Positions 9,211 through 16,908 of a DNA stretch of 64,000 nt are shown here, piece by piece. The stretch's first letter is position 1, and each line of letters opens with the position of its first letter. Origin of the DNA: CBDDKU01 sp965230375 (GTDB taxonomy: Bacteria; Bacteroidota; Bacteroidia; Flavobacteriales_D; Cryomorphaceae); the NCBI GenBank assembly GCA_965230375.1, contig CBDDKU010000005.1, positions 40,485 to 104,484 on the forward strand. The letters are read 5' to 3'. The notes below the pieces were generated by a model. That model saw nothing but the letters and a program-made list of their open reading frames with translations, was not told where the DNA came from and searched no databases. Made by a program: the position numbers and the translations under genes.

Positions 9211-10215
9211 TTACCATTCGATCAACGCGCTGCCCCAGGTAAACCCAGAACCAAAAGCGGCCAAACAAAGAAGATCACCTTCTTTTAGCTTTCCTTCTTG
9301 AATGGCTTCACTGAGAGCTATTGGAATTGACCCTGCAGTTGTATTCCCGTACCGCATGATATTGTTGTACACCTGATCATCGCTGAGCTTGAGCTGACGT
9401 TGAACCATTTGACTGATTCTCAAATTGGCCTGATGCGGAATGAGTAGATCAATATCTCCAGCAGATTTACCAGCACCTGTTAGCACTTCGTGTATAGCTT
9501 CAGACATACGGACAATGGCATTCTTGAAAACGAAATTTCCATTCATGTATGGGCGCCAAGTTGGATCTTCCGGGTCATTTTCTTCTATAATTTGATCGAC
9601 CCATCTGTTTGTCGCCGGACCGATAATGGCCAGTTCTTCAGCGTGAGCGCCTTCAGAGTGCATCGACGTCGCTAAAATACCTTGCTTATCTTCAGAGCGG
9701 GACAAGACTACTGCCCCAGCCCCATCACCAAATATGACTGAAACAGAACGGCCGCGTGTGGTTTTATCGAGCGCCCCACTGTGAAGCTCACTTCCAATGA
9801 GGAGAATGTTCTTGTACATCCCCGTTTTGATAAACTGATCAGCAATCGATAATCCATAGATAAAACCCGAACATTGATTTCGGATATCAAGGGCACCAGC
9901 TGTACCTATTTCCAAATCTCGTTGGACGAGTACTCCTGAACCTGGGAAATAATAATCGGGCGAAAGGGTGGCAAAGATTATATAATCAATATCGTCTTTG
10001 GTAACTCCGGCTTGCTCCATTGCCATTTTAGCGGCCTTCACTCCCATTGCCGAAGTCGAATTGCCATCGCCATCTTCCACCCATCTGCGCTCGTGGATAC
10101 CGGTTCGCTCTACGATCCATTCATTGGTGGTGTCCATTATAGACTCCAAGTCTTTATTGGTAACGACTCTGTCTGGTAAAAAATGACCGACTCCTTTAAT
10201 TATCGTCCGATACAT
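9211..10215 (-). CDS. fabH: 3-oxoacyl-ACP synthase III
   Basis: A 334-residue ketoacyl-ACP synthase III that condenses acyl-CoA with malonyl-ACP to start fatty acid synthesis. The catalytic triad is complete: Cys115 in RNQCSGF, His261 in IPHQANLR and Asn291 in YGNTTAGS. FGDGAGAVVLS is the family glycine-rich segment. I chose the ATG at 10215 (MYRTIIKGVG) because FabH proteins begin in this way. The upstream ATG at 10239 would add eight residues unlike the family. Many Bacteroidota carry several FabH paralogues, and this one lies apart from plsX/rpmF. It could therefore be an accessory copy, perhaps with branched-chain primer preference. Confidence 0.93.
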   Translation of the reverse strand: MYRTIIKGVGHFLPDRVVTNKDLESIMDTTNEWIVERTGIHERRWVEDGDGNSTSAMGVKAAKMAMEQAGVTKDDIDYIIFATLSPDYYFPGSGVLVQRDLEIGTAGALDIRNQCSGFIYGLSIADQFIKTGMYKNILLIGSELHSGALDKTTRGRSVSVIFGDGAGAVVLSRSEDKQGILATSMHSEGAHAEELAIIGPATNRWVDQIIEENDPEDPTWRPYMNGNFVFKNAIVRMSEAIHEVLTGAGKSAGDIDLLIPHQANLRISQMVQRQLKLSDDQVYNNIMRYGNTTAGSIPIALSEAIQEGKLKEGDLLCLAAFGSGFTWGSALIEW

Positions 10216-10322
10216 CGCGGTTTTGGTTATTCTAACCACTTGTTAATTTGAGCGCATAGATGCTAAAATCAGACAAGAGGTCAGCGTGTTTTTCTGTGTC
10301 CAATTTAGTAGTTCTCCAAATA

Positions 10323-10337
10323 GTATGCAAAGCATAC
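10323..10337. repeat. Short inverted repeat upstream of mscS
   Basis: GTATGC-AAA-GCATAC is a perfect 6-bp inverted repeat with a 3-base spacer, 45 bases before the MscS start. It could be a small operator or a leader hairpin. No T-run follows. Confidence 0.4.
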
Positions 10338-10381
10338 GACAAGGTTCTGATCATTACTATCTTCGATCAAAATTTCGATAA

Positions 10382-11200
10382 ATGGAAAAAGCGAAGGAAC
10401 TTATATTGAGCGCTTGGGAGCTGCTTTTAGACCACTCTTGGAAGATTGCGGCATTTTTTGCAATCCTAATTTTCGGAATTGCTCTAAGCAAATTGCTTGT
10501 GAAGTTCATTCAAAATAGAATGGCAAAGCGGGATGTAGACCCAATGGTACGGCCCTTTATTCTATCGGTGACCAAGGTCGTTCTCTATGCATTGGTTTTC
10601 GCATCTGCGGTGAGCTATATTGGGATTAAACTCACTTCGCTAGTCGCACTTCTCGGAGCTGGTGGATTTGCTGCAGGTCTAGCTCTTCAAGGAAGCTTGG
10701 CCAATTTTGCGGGTGGTGTTCTAATTCTTCTGCTCAAACCATTTAAAGTAGGAGACTATATTCATGCGGGTACCCACGATGGAATTGTCAGAGAAATAAG
10801 GATTTTCTACACCTACATTACCACATTTCAGAATCAGGAGATCATGATTCCGAATGGAACATTGAGCAATAATTCGATCACTAATTACAGCTTTAATCAA
10901 ACCCGAAGACTTGACCTAAAGTTTGGCATTGGCTACAAGGACGATATCGATCTGGCACGAAAATGCATCAAGGAAGTGCTCGATGAGTCAGAGTGGGTTT
11001 TGAACAAACCAGAACCAGCCATCTTTGTCAGTGAATTGGGCGATAGCTCTGTCAATTTTAATGCGTGGATATGGACAAGAACCGCAAACTACTGGAACGC
11101 AAAGATGACGATAACCGAAGCGGTGAAAAAGTCGTTCGACAAAAACGGAGTATCTATTCCTTTCCCTCAACGCGATGTGCACTTGTATAAGACGGAGTAG
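10382..11200 (+). CDS. Mechanosensitive channel, MscS family (copy 1)
   Basis: A 272-residue small-conductance mechanosensitive channel. It has three membrane helices. The pore-lining TM3 reads LLGAGGFAAGLALQGSLANFAGGVLILLL when split at its glycine/alanine kinks (about residues 94-122), followed by the beta domain KPFKVGDYIHAG...VREI and the C-terminal alpha/beta vestibule. It opens under membrane tension to release solutes during hypo-osmotic shock. The length is close to E. coli MscS (286). It is the first of three MscS paralogues in the window. The C-terminal motif FDKNGVSIPFPQRDVHL recurs in copy 3. Confidence 0.93.
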   Translation: MEKAKELILSAWELLLDHSWKIAAFFAILIFGIALSKLLVKFIQNRMAKRDVDPMVRPFILSVTKVVLYALVFASAVSYIGIKLTSLVALLGAGGFAAGLALQGSLANFAGGVLILLLKPFKVGDYIHAGTHDGIVREIRIFYTYITTFQNQEIMIPNGTLSNNSITNYSFNQTRRLDLKFGIGYKDDIDLARKCIKEVLDESEWVLNKPEPAIFVSELGDSSVNFNAWIWTRTANYWNAKMTITEAVKKSFDKNGVSIPFPQRDVHLYKTE

Positions 11201-11302
11201 GAATCTGGATGAAAGAAATACGATGCTCCGCACTAAGGGCAAAATTGTATCGATCACTGAAGACGGTTATTTAACCTATCCATCTAAACTTCCTATTTCA
11301 TA

Positions 11303-11593
11303 CTAAAGCTTCGAAGGATTTAACCGATTCGACCACAGTAAAAGTATAGTCGCTTTTTCTGAGTCAAAATGATAGAAGATAGTTGTCTGTGGCGATAATT
11401 GATATTCGTAGGCGTTTGGTTTTCGGATGGATACCTTACTTTGATTTGGATGATTTCGGATTGTAGATATCCCCTTCTCTAGCTTTTTGAAAAACACCAG
11501 AATTTCTTTTGGAGTCCAGTTGTCTTCAAGATATTCAAGAATATCATCGAGTTGTCTCTCCGCAGTGGCGGTCCAAACTACTTTCAAAGCCAT
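11303..11593 (-). CDS. RelE/ParE-family toxin
   Basis: A 96-residue toxin of the type II RelE/ParE superfamily. The N-terminal KVVWTATAERQLDDILEYLEDNW is the typical strand plus helix pair, followed by IRNHPNQSKVSIRKPNAYEYQLSPQTTIFYHFD with the basic and aromatic positions of the family. The pattern looks closer to ParE/YoeB-like proteins of unknown target than to classic ribosome-dependent RelE. Its start overlaps the antitoxin gene by 10 bases (antitoxin first), the usual arrangement. The target (ribosome or gyrase) cannot be assigned from sequence. Confidence 0.82.
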   Translation of the reverse strand: MALKVVWTATAERQLDDILEYLEDNWTPKEILVFFKKLEKGISTIRNHPNQSKVSIRKPNAYEYQLSPQTTIFYHFDSEKATILLLWSNRLNPSKL

Positions 11594-11802
11594 TTATCGT
11601 ACTTGCTCTTAACTTCATGATGGGGCTTTGTCTTGCCCGTTTTCAAATCATTTAAAGACTCTTCAAGCAAAACATCTAATGTATCTGCAGCGGCTTTCTT
11701 TTCACGATAAAGCAATAAACTTTTGAAAAGCTGAATCAAATCAGGGTCTTTGATTTTCGCTATTTCATTTTGAATCCATGTGATGTCCGCATCTATATTC
11801 AT
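11584..11802 (-). CDS. Antitoxin of the RelE/ParE pair
   Basis: A 72-residue protein directly upstream of and overlapping the toxin. The N-terminal half is helical (DADITWIQNEIAKIKDPDLIQLFKSLLLYRE). The C-terminal half is a charged segment ending KPHHEVKSKYDKWL that probably wraps the toxin. This layout resembles small Bacteroidota antitoxins that lack an obvious ribbon-helix-helix or HTH domain. The antitoxin call rests mainly on gene order, overlap and size. Confidence 0.72.
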   Translation of the reverse strand: MNIDADITWIQNEIAKIKDPDLIQLFKSLLLYREKKAAADTLDVLLEESLNDLKTGKTKPHHEVKSKYDKWL

Positions 11803-11818
11803 TGTGTTCTGTTTGATT

Positions 11819-11826
11819 CAAATTTA
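11819..11826 (-). promoter_or_regulatory. -7 box before the toxin-antitoxin operon
   Basis: The minus strand reads TAAATTTG, an exact TAnnTTTG match 16 bases before the antitoxin ATG. This implies a short leader of about 10 bases. No operator palindrome is clear. Confidence 0.4.
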
Positions 11827-12008
11827 GTGAATTCATAGCAAGGAATGAATGTTTAATCACAGCGCACGACTATTTCACAATTAGTGGAACTCATTCAGGT
11901 TTCACAATACTTTTTCACTTATCATGAACTCAACCAACAACTTATACCCGCTTCGAGTGAATTACAAACCGGTGTTCAGTTATTCCACATTAAATACCTG
12001 ATCCGACC

Positions 12009-12635
12009 TTACCAATTGAAGTGTATCAGTCGATATGAATCCTTTTCTAGAGTGAAAGAGATCAGAACACCAAGATCTTCATTTCCATTAGGCGATAATT
12101 GAACCCATTGGAATAAAACATCATTACACTCAATTGGAGCACCTAATTGAATAAAAACTGTCTGATTCGCTTCATTAATTACATTTCCAAGGCTAACATT
12201 ACTCAATTGTTCACGACTTAGAAATTGTCTAAGCTCCTGATCTGGATTCACAAACTGATTGAACATTGGTGAAAGGGAGCACTCTCTTGGTTTCGTGATT
12301 AACTGGTCTAAATCTGAGATGTATAGGGAGTTTTCGCCTGCTTCTTCTAGCTCTTCTTCCAATGAAGATCGATAAATGACTCCTGTTCTTGTTGTATCAC
12401 TAAAAATATCGGGAGCAACTAAAAAGTTGAAATCTTCAAAATACATTGGCCAGGCATCATTTCGCCCTACTCCATCCATGTTGTACAAACCTTCCAAGAC
12501 ATCTGGATCGTTTAGAATTTTGATAAACAAGGTTTCGAACACAGCTTCTTCATATGTCTTTCGATTGCACCCCTCCAAGAAAAGTAACGAAAAAGCCAAC
12601 GTCAGAAAACTCACCCAACTGAAATAATCTCTCAT
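12009..12635 (-). CDS. Hypothetical lipoprotein
   Basis: A 208-residue protein with a lipoprotein signal peptide. A hydrophobic stretch ends in LLFLEGC, so Cys23 would be the lipidated residue. The mature part is acidic, with alternating helices and strands (ISDLDQLITKPRECSLSPMF; LGVLISFTLEKDSYRLIHFNW) and two further cysteines. I do not recognise a family. It is separated from the M49 peptidase gene upstream by that gene's predicted terminator's companion gap, and is probably transcribed separately. Confidence 0.65.
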   Translation of the reverse strand: MRDYFSWVSFLTLAFSLLFLEGCNRKTYEEAVFETLFIKILNDPDVLEGLYNMDGVGRNDAWPMYFEDFNFLVAPDIFSDTTRTGVIYRSSLEEELEEAGENSLYISDLDQLITKPRECSLSPMFNQFVNPDQELRQFLSREQLSNVSLGNVINEANQTVFIQLGAPIECNDVLFQWVQLSPNGNEDLGVLISFTLEKDSYRLIHFNW

Positions 12636-12647
12636 ATGTCCAAAAAT

Positions 12648-12673
12648 AAAAAAAGGAGCAGTTACCTGCTCCT
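12648..12673 (-). terminator. Terminator of the M49 peptidase gene
   Basis: The minus strand has stem AGGAGCA / TGCTCCT with a 6-base loop followed by seven T, 25 bases after the peptidase stop. It separates the peptidase transcript from the lipoprotein gene downstream. Confidence 0.85.
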
Positions 12674-12697
12674 TCTTAATTCTAAATGCCTTGGCAA

Positions 12698-14764
12698 TTA
12701 ATTCTCATCAGGCAGTGTGGTGTACGTAGCTGCGTAGTGCAACATCTGGTTAGCAAAGTTGTCAGGATACTTTACTTCAACATCCACAATCTCCCCATTT
12801 TGGATTTTTGGAACGAGATTCGGGTTGATGAATCCACCATAAGGAGCTGAGTTGAATTGGGCTGAACGCTCCAACATCTCAGCGTGGATCTCTGAATCAA
12901 CTTGAACACCGTAACCTTCTACTAGCGCTTTACCTGCTTCATAGTCTCCTTCTGATTTAATGCGCTGAATTTCTCTCAACAGGTCACCAAAAATTTCGCG
13001 AAGCTTTTCGTAATCATTGATTTCGAAATAAGTCTTTCCATCGCGAGATACTTTTGAGATCACATTGTCTGGCTCACCTTTTTCGAAAGCCCAAGACGCT
13101 ACCAACTGACGGTTTCTCATATGGTCTTCTTCAATAACTTGACCTGGCTCAAGACGACGGAGCTGAAGCATCATTCCGTTTTTGATGTAATCATCGTATG
13201 CGTGTCGTCCACAATCTAAATCTTGCATTACACCGAGTTCGATCAGCTTAGGGTCGAGCATGAAGTACAAGGCTACTAGATCGGCTCTTCCTTCTTCTAG
13301 CGTTGAAGCATAGTTTTTCATCGTTTCCTTAGGCGTGCCTACACCAGGATTAAGCTGGCCACTTGCGTGACCGATCACTTCGTGAAGCGCTGTGTGAAGC
13401 TTATCAGCTTGCTTGCCGTATTTCTTTGCAAACTCGATTTCTTTCTCGTCATGAGCAAATTCTTCCAACATTCCGGAAGCTCCAGCTTTATCGTATGCAC
13501 CTACAATGTTTCCAAGACTCACAGACTTTGACCCGTGCTCTGATCTGATCCAGTTTGCATTTGGAAGGTTTACACCGATCGGTGTACTCGGAGAAGCGTC
13601 TCCCGCTTCACCCACTACATTAATAAAATTGTAAGAAATCCCTACAACGTTCTTCTTTTTATGCTCATCCATGATCGATGAGTTGTCTTCGAAGTATTGC
13701 GCATTTGCAGCGATCACCTTCATTTTCGCTGAAGCGTCCAAGTCACGTACTTCCACGATATTCTCGAAAGAACCACGATATCCAAGCGGGTCGTTATAAA
13801 CTTCCACAAAACCATTGATATAATCTACTGTGCTAGTAGTGTCTTTTACCCAAGCTACATTGTAGTCATCCCATACTTCCAGACTACCAGTTTGGTAGTA
13901 CTTTGAAAGCAATTCCAATGCTTTCTTTTGCTGTGGGTTCTCGGCAACGGTAGCAGCTAGATCTAGCCAGTATACTATTTTTTCAATGGCTTTGGAGTAC
14001 ATTCCACCTGCTTTCCAAACCTTTTCTTCGAGACCATTCTCACCACGAACAAGCTTTGAGTTAAGTCCGAGTGAAACGGGGCGTTCTGGATCATTCTTAG
14101 ATGATAGGTCCGCGTAAAACGACTCTACTTCACTTTGGGTAATGTCCGGATCGTAAAAGTTCACGGCACTGCTCAAAACAAGGTCCTTTGAACTGTCCTT
14201 ACTTACCTTTTTATTATCGAACTCCGGATCGAAGATGGCACGCATTGCTTCTTCAGAAAGCTCTGCACCTACGCTAGTCATTGCTGACTCTAAAAACTCG
14301 CGACTAAATTCAGGCTTAAACTTTTCATACGAATAGTGGTGGTGAATACCATTCGAAAACCACACACGCTTCAGGTAAACTTCCATTGCTTCCCAATCGG
14401 AAGTTGATTTGTCTCCTTCGTACTCGGAATACACTTTTTCGAGAGTGCGACGTATGGCCAAATTGTGGCGGTAGTTCTGATCGTACATCATATCCCTTCC
14501 GGCTAATCCAGCTTGGGTTAAATAATACGCTAGCTTTTTGTTTTCAACCGATAGCTCATCCCATGCTGGGATTTGATATCGAAGTATTTTAAGATCGGCA
14601 AACTGCTCAGTCATATACTGGAATTCACCAGATGACTTTTCTTCAGAAGCCATTTCACTTTTTTGATTGGCTGTGTCTTGCGATTTCTCACTTTCACCGC
14701 CACAAGAGGCTAAGATTAGAACGCTCAAACTAAGAGCAGAGAATCTCAGGAATAAATATTTCAT
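12698..14764 (-). CDS. Dipeptidyl-peptidase III-like M49 zinc peptidase
   Basis: A 688-residue lipoprotein (lipobox LILASC, residues 16-21) of peptidase family M49. The zinc site is HEVIGH at residues 461-466, the HEXXGH form peculiar to M49, with the second motif EEGRAD at 490-495. DPP III removes dipeptides from the N-termini of short peptides. This protein is the size of Bacteroidota DPP III homologues, and the lipid anchor puts it in the periplasm or outer membrane. Automated annotation sometimes mislabels this family as dihydrofolate reductase; nothing here supports that. It is monocistronic, with a promoter box at 14788-14795 and a strong terminator. Confidence 0.9.
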   Translation of the reverse strand: MKYLFLRFSALSLSVLILASCGGESEKSQDTANQKSEMASEEKSSGEFQYMTEQFADLKILRYQIPAWDELSVENKKLAYYLTQAGLAGRDMMYDQNYRHNLAIRRTLEKVYSEYEGDKSTSDWEAMEVYLKRVWFSNGIHHHYSYEKFKPEFSREFLESAMTSVGAELSEEAMRAIFDPEFDNKKVSKDSSKDLVLSSAVNFYDPDITQSEVESFYADLSSKNDPERPVSLGLNSKLVRGENGLEEKVWKAGGMYSKAIEKIVYWLDLAATVAENPQQKKALELLSKYYQTGSLEVWDDYNVAWVKDTTSTVDYINGFVEVYNDPLGYRGSFENIVEVRDLDASAKMKVIAANAQYFEDNSSIMDEHKKKNVVGISYNFINVVGEAGDASPSTPIGVNLPNANWIRSEHGSKSVSLGNIVGAYDKAGASGMLEEFAHDEKEIEFAKKYGKQADKLHTALHEVIGHASGQLNPGVGTPKETMKNYASTLEEGRADLVALYFMLDPKLIELGVMQDLDCGRHAYDDYIKNGMMLQLRRLEPGQVIEEDHMRNRQLVASWAFEKGEPDNVISKVSRDGKTYFEINDYEKLREIFGDLLREIQRIKSEGDYEAGKALVEGYGVQVDSEIHAEMLERSAQFNSAPYGGFINPNLVPKIQNGEIVDVEVKYPDNFANQMLHYAATYTTLPDEN

Positions 14765-14787
14765 GGGTATAATTGATTTGAAAAGCC

Positions 14788-14795
14788 CAAAGATA
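14788..14795 (-). promoter_or_regulatory. -7 box before the M49 peptidase
   Basis: The minus strand reads TATCTTTG, an exact TAnnTTTG match 23 bases before the ATG. Leader length would be about 16-18 bases. No clear -33 element was seen. Confidence 0.45.
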
Positions 14796-14884
14796 GGAGA
14801 ATTGCGATACCGCCTACTCCATGAATCACGGCAGATAGGACTACCTAGGACTAGTTAACAAATCTTTGGAAAGGTTCAGCCGCG

Positions 14885-15157
14885 TTAGCCAGTATACTTG
14901 ATGCAGTTCAAGATATCTGAGATTCGCTTCAGGAGAAGCTTTCTCGCTCTTATTGTATCACCGGCTTTTCCATACCGATCCATCAATTGATCATACTTCG
15001 AAGATGGTAGGTACGTAATCCTGGGGTTAGACTCACAAAGATCTATGTAATCAATATTAATCTTAAAATATGCTTCTTGAACAACTTGTATGTCGCCGTC
15101 TTTGACAATAACCCCGTCTCGAATTTCGATTAAATCTTGCTGCATTGAATGTCTCAC
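14885..15157 (-). CDS. Small hypothetical protein
   Basis: A 90-residue predicted protein of unknown family. It begins with a beta-rich part (LIEIRDGVIVKDGDIQVVQEAYFKINIDYIDLCES in two pieces) and ends in a basic helix (DTIRARKLLLKRISDILNCIKY). The start could be the ATG at residue 5 (MQQDLIEI). It stands alone between the M49 gene and the DUF1801 gene. Composition looks coding, but no homology is recognised. Confidence 0.5.
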   Translation of the reverse strand: MRHSMQQDLIEIRDGVIVKDGDIQVVQEAYFKINIDYIDLCESNPRITYLPSSKYDQLMDRYGKAGDTIRARKLLLKRISDILNCIKYTG

Positions 15158-15290
15158 AATAATTTTTGCTTTCTGATATGAACTTCACCAGGCTCTATCA
15201 AAGTGCTAAAATAATAAAATATTAAATTGAAGTCAATCTATTTGAATTGAATGACAGGACACTACAGCTCTAAAAAAGTGGTAGCACTAA

Positions 15291-15746
15291 CTATTTCTTC
15301 AGGTTAGCCTCATAGATTCTAATCCAATCGTCTACAGTGATTTTTTCCATCAATTCTCCAATTAACTCGTAGGGAATATCGTCTACGCGCTTGAGTCGAA
15401 CACAGCTTTTGCCCATATCGAGTTTGTACTTTGCTGCCTTCTTGTACTCTGAAACAAACCAATCGGTCATTTCGGTTGAAGCGTAAATTCCTGAGTGATA
15501 AAACCCGATGAAGTTCTTCTGTAATCCAATGTTACAGAAAGGAAGCGGAGCATCTGGAGTAACATGGTAACCCGCAGGATAAGTGGATAGTGGTACGACA
15601 TAGCCTATCATCCCGTAGTTTATACACTCTTCGAATCCATCGGGTATATGGTCTACAATAGTCTGTCTCAATTTCTTGAAAGCTTCTCTCCTTTCTTCCG
15701 GGACTGCTTCAAGGTATTCTTCTACAGAATTGGCTTTTAGTTGCAT
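15291..15746 (-). CDS. DUF1801 (YdhG-like) protein
   Basis: A 151-residue cytoplasmic protein of the DUF1801/YdhG superfamily. Characteristic blocks are VEEYLEAVPEERREAFKKLRQTI near the N-terminus, the ECINYGMIGYVVP segment, and KLDMGKSCVRLKRVDDIPYELIGELM near the end. The fold resembles proteins that bind intracellular iron chaperone-like or small ligands, but the function is not established. Single gene with no operon partners. Confidence 0.82.
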   Translation of the reverse strand: MQLKANSVEEYLEAVPEERREAFKKLRQTIVDHIPDGFEECINYGMIGYVVPLSTYPAGYHVTPDAPLPFCNIGLQKNFIGFYHSGIYASTEMTDWFVSEYKKAAKYKLDMGKSCVRLKRVDDIPYELIGELMEKITVDDWIRIYEANLKK

Positions 15747-15954
15747 GGCAGAATTTTCTTTAAAACTAAAGAAATTAATAAAGATGTACTCAGATGATCA
15801 ATTGATAATCAAGCCCATTCCAATGTAAAAGGAAATCAATTCCCCTTGGCCATTCCAAGGCTTGAAAAAACATTCTCGTTTTCAATAGTTGATTATGTGT
15901 TTGGCCTTCTATAAAAATGAATGGCTTTTCTTATTTTCACGCAGCCGAAGTGTC

Positions 15955-16872
15955 ATGATAAACTACATCAAGTTTTCCCTTATTTCCCTTTTTCCCATTC
16001 TGCTTATTGGTGGATACACCTTAAAGTTCGAACTACCATCTGGTAAAGTATACAAGCAAAGGACCACCATTACAACGATTACAAAGCAATCTGTGGAAGG
16101 AGTCCAGACAGAAAATGCTCAACTTGCATCTGTTACCACCTCACTACAAAAGGGTGATAAAGTCGACAGTTCAGGAGCTCCAATCTATGAGCTCACTTAT
16201 AATGAAATTACCATGGAAACGAGACAAGGTGAGCACATTCTAATTGTTCATTCCGACACAAACAGGCTTAAAAAGGTGGATCCAACTTCAGAAATACTCA
16301 GCCAGATTGTGAATAAACCTTTCCGAGCATCAATCGATTCTACTGGTTTTATTCACGAAGTTTTTGGTCTTGAAGGAATTGTGAAAGCCGCTACAGTTTC
16401 CGCTTCAGGTATTGCTGAGGTATATGCCAAACAGTACTCAGAGAGTTTCGGTGACAACGGGCTGGCAAAGAATTTGGAAATGGTCACTCAAATTTGGCCA
16501 AGTGAGCCAGTTGAAGTTGGCGACACTTGGTCGAATCAGCAATACACCCCTACGGGCCTTCCAATAATTCTCGAAAACCAATACACGCTAACCGATTTGA
16601 ATGAAGGTGTTGGAATTCTCGACGTGATTTCAGAAATCAAAACTGACCTAAAGAACAATACCGTAAATATGGACGGGATGAACACCACTTACCATTTAAG
16701 CGGACAAAGAAAGGGACGCATCGCCTTTGAACTAAAAACCGGTTGGGTTGTTGAAGCTGAATTGAATGACGAAATCGAAGGAAGTATTGAAATCGCACCT
16801 AGCTTTCAGATCCCAGAGGGTGTGTCTATTCCAATCGAATATCAGAATTCCATTTTGGTTAATGCGCTTTAG
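15955..16872 (+). CDS. DUF6263 secreted protein
   Basis: A 305-residue exported protein. I chose the ATG at 15955 (MINYIKFSLISLFPILLIGG), which gives a clean signal peptide; an upstream ATG at 15889 would place 22 unlikely residues before it. The mature protein is beta-rich with a DUF6263-like pattern: LPSGKVYKQRTTITT, WPSEPVEVGDTWSNQQ, YTLTDLNEGVGILDV. Such proteins occur widely in Bacteroidota and their function is unknown. It lies 36 bases before a large zinc metalloprotease, which suggests a shared transcript and a role at the cell envelope. Confidence 0.7.
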   Translation: MINYIKFSLISLFPILLIGGYTLKFELPSGKVYKQRTTITTITKQSVEGVQTENAQLASVTTSLQKGDKVDSSGAPIYELTYNEITMETRQGEHILIVHSDTNRLKKVDPTSEILSQIVNKPFRASIDSTGFIHEVFGLEGIVKAATVSASGIAEVYAKQYSESFGDNGLAKNLEMVTQIWPSEPVEVGDTWSNQQYTPTGLPIILENQYTLTDLNEGVGILDVISEIKTDLKNNTVNMDGMNTTYHLSGQRKGRIAFELKTGWVVEAELNDEIEGSIEIAPSFQIPEGVSIPIEYQNSILVNAL

Positions 16873-16908
16873 CACCATTCCATTACCACTTAATACCAAT
16901 TTAAGCTT

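Noticed and set aside
12641..12648. TAnnTTTG box before the 208-residue lipoprotein
   Set aside because: It would put the transcription start on or after the ATG and overlaps the T-run of the upstream terminator.
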